From Gerris lacustris (lineage: Eukaryota; Arthropoda; Insecta; Hemiptera; Gerridae): a DNA stretch of 64,000 nucleotides. The position numbers were made by a program, and so were the translations under genes. This document shows positions 57,871 to 64,000 of this stretch, in pieces. The stretch covers positions 45,018,967 through 45,082,966 of the forward strand of contig OX578284.1 in NCBI GenBank assembly GCA_951217055.1, written 5' to 3'. The notes below the pieces were generated by a model, which searched no databases, was not told where the DNA came from, and saw only the letters and a program-made list of their open reading frames with translations. Every line of letters begins with the position of its first letter. Position 1 is the stretch's first letter.

Positions 57871-58611
57871 AGGGGACATCTACAGGTTTGAGTGACATAT
57901 GTCAATCAAACCTTTTAACATAACATCTTTACAGGTTAATATAGTAATAACACAAAAAATATCAACACACACACAAATCAATTTAATTATCCTTTTATAA
58001 AAAAGTAAATATTTATTTTGCATTTTTTATAATTTCAATCTTTAATGATTTATATATATTTGTTCCAAAAGTATTATAATCTGTTTTGAATTTAATTTAA
58101 TTTAAGAAATAACATTTAATTAACAAACTTGGTATAGTTTTATTCACCTATATTTATTATATAAGTAATTCTCTATTGAAAAAATTGAAATAGAATTGTA
58201 ATTCTAATTTAAACATGACATCAATTTTATGAAATCTATATTTATAAATATGGTTACTGAGAATTTAATCTATTTCTTTTTTTCTTTTAATAAAATATAT
58301 TCTTTTAATAATACTGAATTAGATTTCATTTAGTTCGAGAATATTTCACAAATATATTTGCCAAAATCATCAACTTAGATTCTGAATTAATAAAATGTTT
58401 GTTATTTTAGAATAAGTTATTTTATTCTTTGTGAGTTATACAAAATGAAGAGGGTTAATCATGTTTTTATTTTGATATTAAGGAAGTTACTTAGTTCAAC
58501 TCCTCCCCTATTATCAAATTAGTGGCTTGTTTATAAACTAATGAATATCTAGGGCATGGTCAATTATCAAAATAGTTATGAACTGGCATGGTTTTGGGAG
58601 CAGGTTTTCTC

Positions 58612-58796
58612 CAAATAGTCAGGTTTTTAACCGGTTGAGGCCCATACCTAATAGTCAGGTTTATAACCGGTTGAGGCCCATACCAAATAGTCAGGTTTTT
58701 AACCGGTTGAGGCCCATACCTAATAGTCAGGTTTATAACCGGTTGAGGCCCATACCAAATAGTCAGGTTTTTAACCGGTTGAGGCCCATACCTATT
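58612..58796. repeat. 36-bp tandem repeat, 5 copies, each with AACCGGTT
   Basis: AATAGTCAGGTTTTTAACCG then GTTGAGGCCCATACC recurs at 36-bp intervals (AGGT at 58621, 58657, 58693, 58729 and 58765). The units alternate between GGTTTTTAACC and GGTTTATAACC, so the true higher-order unit is 72 bp. Being divisible by three, it produces spurious repeating frames on both strands. Confidence 0.95.
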
Positions 58797-58849
58797 CATA
58801 ATTCGTCCTGGCTGTTTTAAGTTGGCTGAGCCATGGCAGAACATAGACT

Positions 58850-60828
58850 GGGTTCAAATCTAAAACCCTATGAACTACAGGATGTTACCACAGAGAGAAT
58901 ATCCCTAGACCTACAGGAAAGAGTATTTCCGTTTTATTGACTTAGATTAATAGGTTGAAAGCGCTTTGATACAATGCAATATATTTGGGGAGAAAAGTCC
59001 TGAATTAATAATTCGAATTTGTATTCCGAAAGCACATCTAACATATGGTAAACAATAACATATGGTAATATGGTGAACAATTGTCTCAAATCTATGAATC
59101 GTAACTAGGCTTAGTGGTGTATTACATTTGTAAATAATTATGACTATTTTTGTCAGTTAATCAACAATGTATAGTACAAAATCTTAATTTATAGAGTAAA
59201 AGAATTCGTAACACTAATTTTTCAGTATCTCGGCAACTTTAAAATTGACATTTACGTTCACAAATAGAGAATTTTATGTTAATTTAGATATTAAGGTTCA
59301 AAAATAAAATAAATAAAAACTAACTATAAAGATTTACAATATTCACCTCTCAATGTAAACAAGTATACAAATCAAAGTCATTTAATATTTATTGATGTAC
59401 TAAAGTTGTTCCCAACAAAATTTCAAGTGTCCAATGTGCATGCCAAATACAGGCATGCCAAATTTTATTAGTAGTTTGGTTATGGTTAAACTTTGAGGAA
59501 CCACAAAGGATGCGTTACCTAACTAAATAGCAAAACACCCATGCGTTGCGGGCTAACCAACCCGTACAGAATGAAGTATTTTTCAAATCTGACACAATGA
59601 CCAATTGTTTAATATAATCCACATTTTATCATGGAAGATTGAAAACGGTTTGTAAACTCAATCTGGATTGAAAACCTCATGATAACACCGTTTTCAAAAC
59701 GTTTTGAGTCCAAGGTAATACAGCTTTATCTGGGATCCAACTGTATTTCTTCATGAAAATGTTTTCAATATTGCGATCCAAACTTTTCAATCCCCTTAAA
59801 ACATTCAGCTTACATTTCTTTGAGAAGTGAATTTCAAAATTAAATCAATTATTACAATATGGTTCAATACGAAATCAGTTTTTGATATGCACATACAAAT
59901 AAATACACATTTAAAAATTAGATTTTTTTTATTATTATTATTTTCGTTATATATTCAACATTTTAATATATTATATATTTTTATCTACATTCTATTAACA
60001 ACTAACAAACACAACTTTTTTCTTTAAAAATATATCTTCTTTTATTCACTTAAATATATGAAATAATTTCCATTATATTTTGAATATTTTTATGCGTATT
60101 AATTTAGGGAACTAGTATGTTATCAGTTAGTTTAATAAATAACTTAGTATAAAAGAATTTTCAATCGTAACACGTAAACATATTTTATGGTTTGTTGGCC
60201 AATGATTTTATACTGATAATGACAACACTAAATCTCAAAGACATGAAGATTGAAAGTGCTTAGACTTGACAATTTGTTTGTAGACATTTTCAGCTACTTC
60301 TGCTTTTTAAATGGTATTAATTTGTTCAATAAATTGTCATCTGAACTTGCGTTAATGTGGAATAGTTAATCATTATACGTTAGAACAAATAATTTAGTTA
60401 ATTAAGCTCGTTAAAATTTAAAAGTTTAAATAATTAAAAAAAAGTTTGTATTTATTGGCAATTAAGTCTTTCCACAGTTAATAAATCCGCTGAAACTCGT
60501 AATAAATTTTATTTCACACACGAATTTATAATTACTTAGTCTAGTGTTTCCATTCGGTAGTTGTCTCGTGTTTTCGTGATTACATTAAAATATTACTGAT
60601 CATTATATCAAAATAACCATAAAAATATTCCTCCCTGACGGGGAATTGAATCCGACGAAATAGAAACTGTAATGTTTTAAAAGTAACAATTATATAAATA
60701 TTATTTCACATCAATATACAAATTTAATGCATTATTTTTAAACAAACAATATATAAACAATGTAAAAACTTAAAAAAAAAAAATTATTTTAACAACCGTA
60801 TTATTATATAGTAATGTATAAACTTAAT
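58850..60828. other. Gene-free AT-rich stretch
   Basis: I see nothing here beyond a small direct repeat GCATGCCAAAT at 59441-59462 and a weak B-box-like CCGACG inversion at 60645-60660 that may mark a SINE relic. Confidence 0.5.
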
Positions 60829-61089
60829 GGTACTTCTTTAGATTGTTACTCCCTTATGTTTTTTTTTAGAACATAAATGGATATAATTATGTATTTATAT
60901 ATTCCTTTGTCTAAATAACTATTAAGACCAAAGAGGTTTTTAGTCTAATGTACTTTGGGACAAAGAAATATCACACTTCTGTTTTTATAAGGGGAGTAAT
61001 AGTCTAAACAAGAACATTCCGTACACCTTCTTTAGATTGTTACTACCCCTGAATAAAAACAGAAAGGAGTAACAGTCCAAAGAAGTGCC
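60829..61089. mobile_element. MITE with ACTTCTTTAGATTGTTACTCCC termini, copy 2
   Basis: The left end GGTACTTCTTTAGATTGTTA is inverted at the right end (GGAGTAACAGTCCAAAGAAG, TGCC). It repeats the compound internal arrangement of 6043-6275 around AAGAACATTCCGTACACCTT. Confidence 0.75.
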
Positions 61090-61859
61090 TACTTAAAATT
61101 AAATCATTTATTTATTAAAATAAATTAAAAAATTATATCTAGCTTCCCCAAATAATACTTAAAAATGTATCCAATCAAAAATACATATACATACACATAA
61201 AGCTACACCAATTGAATACATTTGCGTTAACATTTATTATATTTAAATACTGTACAATTAAAATTAAATTAACTTTTTATATATATCTACAAATCTAACA
61301 GACTTTGCACACTTATAATATAATAATAACTTTTGTATAATTTTATAATATTTTTCAAAATATAGGTTATATTTATTAAAAACATCTATTCTGTTATAGA
61401 TTATTAATTAAATATAATGTTATAGAGATTTGTATTATATATACTTTAAAAATAATGAGAAATGTATAGCGTCGATAACACTGTACATTATAGGGTAATA
61501 GCATGTAAATTAGTGATGCGTTTACCTACAATACTTTTTGATACTTTTGTTTAACAAATATTCAATTAAGTCTTTGTTTAGATATTGCGTTATTCATGGA
61601 TCAATGTTGTCTTCTTATAATAATATGTTTAATAAATTAGTAGATTGTTCTTTGGAGTTTTAATTTATGAGTATTTCGATTTAAAAGTAGATCGAAATAT
61701 CGCTAAAGTGAACCTTCTAATTTCCTTAATAGACCCAAGTACTCAAGATTATTTTTAATTTTTTTAATCATTATTAAATGGTACATTTTTAATGCTTACC
61801 TACTTAAGTAAACATCATTATCCTTCAAGAACAAACTTTTTAGTTGTCTCCAAATTTAA

Positions 61860-62010
61860 TATTTTCCATCTAAAATGTGTTTTAGACATCAGTGAACATT
61901 TTTGGTCACATGTCTGTCTGTCCGTCATTTCTTTCTGACAATATTTTTGCGAACATCTATATTTTGAAAACTATTTGTCCGATTTTGACAAAATTTGGAT
62001 TGTATGTCAA
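61860..62010 (+). repeat. Dispersed ATCCGT-type repeat, copy 5
   Basis: GTGTTTTAGACATCAGTGAA, CATTTTTGGTCACATGTCTG and GATTTTGACAAAATTTGGAT match the plus-strand copy at 20459. The 5' block is missing. Confidence 0.55.
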
Positions 62011-62304
62011 AATTAGCCTATTAGATGGTCCCCTATTGATTTCAACCTTCTGCACATTACTTTCTGGCTCATCAACATAATTTTATTACTTATACTAACA
62101 TACCCATATTTGAATTCTACCACATTAAACATTACTTTATACTTATGTAACAATTCATCCCGTCTGTAAGGAATCTATGTACCACACTTGGCATAAGTTT
62201 TCTTTAATTTACATGTTAACAATCGACCCAACAACATGGTCACTTGATGACAGGTCGGAACGTTGACAGGACAAAACGGAAATATCAGTTGTTTTATATT
62301 TTAA

Positions 62305-62952
62305 TCGTAACCTCAGCGTAAGGAAGGGGTAGAGGGAACAATACTATAGAATCGGGGTCTCAAAAAGTGGTTCATTATGCTCCACCCATATACTAAACCT
62401 CCCAAGCGGCAGTTTGGAGAAACAGTAGATATCTCGATAAAAACTCGAAATTTATCTAATGTCAGCTGATAAAGATAAGAATAATGTGATATTTTCTTAC
62501 GACATTTAATATTTTAATACAGTTTTCTTTATAAATACATATGTACTTTAATGTTTGTTGTTAACCGTTTTAATTATCTAAAGGCAGTTACGTTGTTAAT
62601 AACATGTAATAGATCCTAGATAAGCAAAAGCAATCTTATATAAAACAAAATCGTCTTCTAAAGCAATCACATCAGATTTTTCTCTTACATATTTGACATT
62701 TCGATATTAAAACAATCAAACAAAACACAAGATGAGGTTAAAGGTTTTGTTGACAAGCGTCCGTGGGCACGGGAGGACAAGGTATAGACCAATAAGACTA
62801 GGACTAATGACCACGTGATCAAGCTGTTGTTCCTTTAGTTCGGATTGAGCTCGCATGAGAGGTTTAGTATATGGGTGTCGCATAATGAACCACTTTTCAA
62901 CTCGCATTGCTCCCTCTACCCTCTACCCCTTCCTTGCTCTGAGATCGTAACG
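62305..62952. mobile_element. 650-bp element with ~100-bp terminal inverted repeats
   Basis: Left 62305-62407 (AAGGAAGGGGTAGAGGG, AAAAGTGGTTCATTATGC, CCCATATACTAAACCTC) is inverted at 62850-62952. The interior shows no transposase frame. Confidence 0.75.
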
Positions 62953-63824
62953 GATATTAGTGAGGAATATTTCTTAACTTTTTAGGAATCTAACCCCGGA
63001 TATTGGTGGTTGTGCGTTCAATCAACTTGTCTTCCTCAATGGCAGTTTAATTCTCGAACACACTGATTCTAATCTGCTGACTACAATTATACGTAACTTA
63101 GTATGTAATAACTAAAAAAGTTTACATTATGTCCATTTAGAATAGAAAGGGGTAAAATGTAATTTATTGCTTAAAAATAACAGCACCCATAAACCTGAGT
63201 TTCAAATAATCATAAAAATTAACTAAATCTGCTGAATGTGAGCGTCCTAAATGAGATTTATTGCAAAGGTTATATTAAAAACATATTATAAAATACGCCA
63301 AGAACACATTTTTTGTGCAATTAAAAATGACAAAACACAATTGTGCATTTTATTATTTAAAATTAATATTATTATATTATTATTTAAATTAATTTAGTAT
63401 TACATATTTGCACCAAATATCAATAAAATCGAGTTCAATCAATTTTAAGTTAATACTATATAAATTAAATATAAAGAATCATTTTTAATATTAAATATAC
63501 GATAATATTTCAGTGTTACATTTGTCATTTAAATATTTAATGAATTTTATATATTTTTATTCTACTATATTGTTAGTATTATTTTTGTTCAAAATTCATA
63601 ATTTCGTTGGAATTATTCTTTAATAAGTTTACATTTTACTTTAGAAATTAACCATGTTTATCTTTTAAATTTAATTACTAGTAGATACACTATCAGGGAA
63701 TTTTGAACATAGCGTATTATTATCTTAAGTCTATAGCTAGACTAGGATCTACCACATCTAGATCTTTTGCCTCATAAATTTTTTCAATTGTTAAATGTTA
63801 CACAATATCAGTTGCTGCTGATTG
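62953..63824. other. Gene-free AT-rich stretch
   Basis: No feature can be supported here. Confidence 0.5.
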
Positions 63825-64000
63825 TTAGAGGAGGTTATAATGGGTTAAAGGAGGTTAGGTAGGTTAGAGAAGGTTAGAATTGGTTAGAGGAGGTTAGAAT
63901 TGGGTAAAGGTGGTTATAATGAGTGTGATGAGGTTAGAATGGTTCTGAGTTCTGAGGAGGTTAGGATAGGTTATAATTAATAAGAGGAGGTTAGAATTGG
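63825..64000 (+). repeat. Degenerate ~20-bp GGTTAGA-rich minisatellite, running off the right edge
   Basis: Imperfect units such as AGAGGAGGTTAGAATTGGTT repeat to the end of the window. GGTTAG recurs but the (TTAGG)n insect telomere unit is not in tandem, so it is called a minisatellite. Confidence 0.85.

Noticed and set aside
58560..58844. Opposed 94- and 80-codon repeat frames
   Set aside because: Both are read from the 36-bp tandem repeat, whose length is divisible by three.
63825..64000. Telomere
   Set aside because: GGTTAG occurs, but TTAGG is not in tandem and the period is about 20 bp.

Overview
This is an AT-rich, repeat-dense stretch of a eukaryotic nuclear genome, almost certainly an insect or other arthropod. 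The reasons are GT-AG introns of up to about 14.7 kb, tRNA-derived SINEs, many MITE and foldback elements, a decayed non-LTR retrotransposon, and no compact or operon-like gene layout. I cannot name the species or order.

The main content is one minus-strand gene. Eight exons with matching reading-frame phases can be read from right to left: 49416-46717, 32055-31959, 26923-26856, 23124-23032, 20283-20071, 9320-9143, 793-636 and 519-388. The gene then runs off the left edge. Exons 2-8 fit together in frame and encode an ankyrin-repeat protein built from two copies of one module. The proposed exon 1 is a 900-codon, Asp/Asn/Glu/Ser-rich disordered block that ends at a strong donor in the same phase as exon 2. 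Joining it to the rest is likely but unproven. The part in this window is 1213 residues if exon 1 belongs. No other convincing gene is present; one short hydrophobic ORF at 50812-51020 is unresolved.

Layout: 1-9142 holds exons 7 and 8 and an intron with a 28-bp satellite (each unit carries a heat-shock-element-like site) and nested SINEs. 9143-20070 is a 10.7-kb intron with a LINE fragment, a palindromic SINE with target-site duplication, and a 155-bp tandem repeat ending in a 56-base A run. 20071-32055 carries exons 2-5 with MITEs, a long hairpin and a 75-bp hairpin repeat. 32056-46716 is a 14.7-kb intron with SINEs, a 30-bp minisatellite, and a 41-bp minisatellite made of 5'-splice-site-like sequence directly beside the exon 1 donor. 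46717-49416 is the acidic exon. 49417-64000 is upstream DNA with a possible promoter, several foldback elements, a second copy of the tRNA-Ser/Leu-like SINE, and a 36-bp repeat whose every unit contains the Grainyhead-type palindrome AACCGGTT.

There is no CRISPR array, rRNA gene or convincing functional tRNA gene. Repeat boundaries were read by eye and are approximate to a few bases unless a target-site duplication fixes them.
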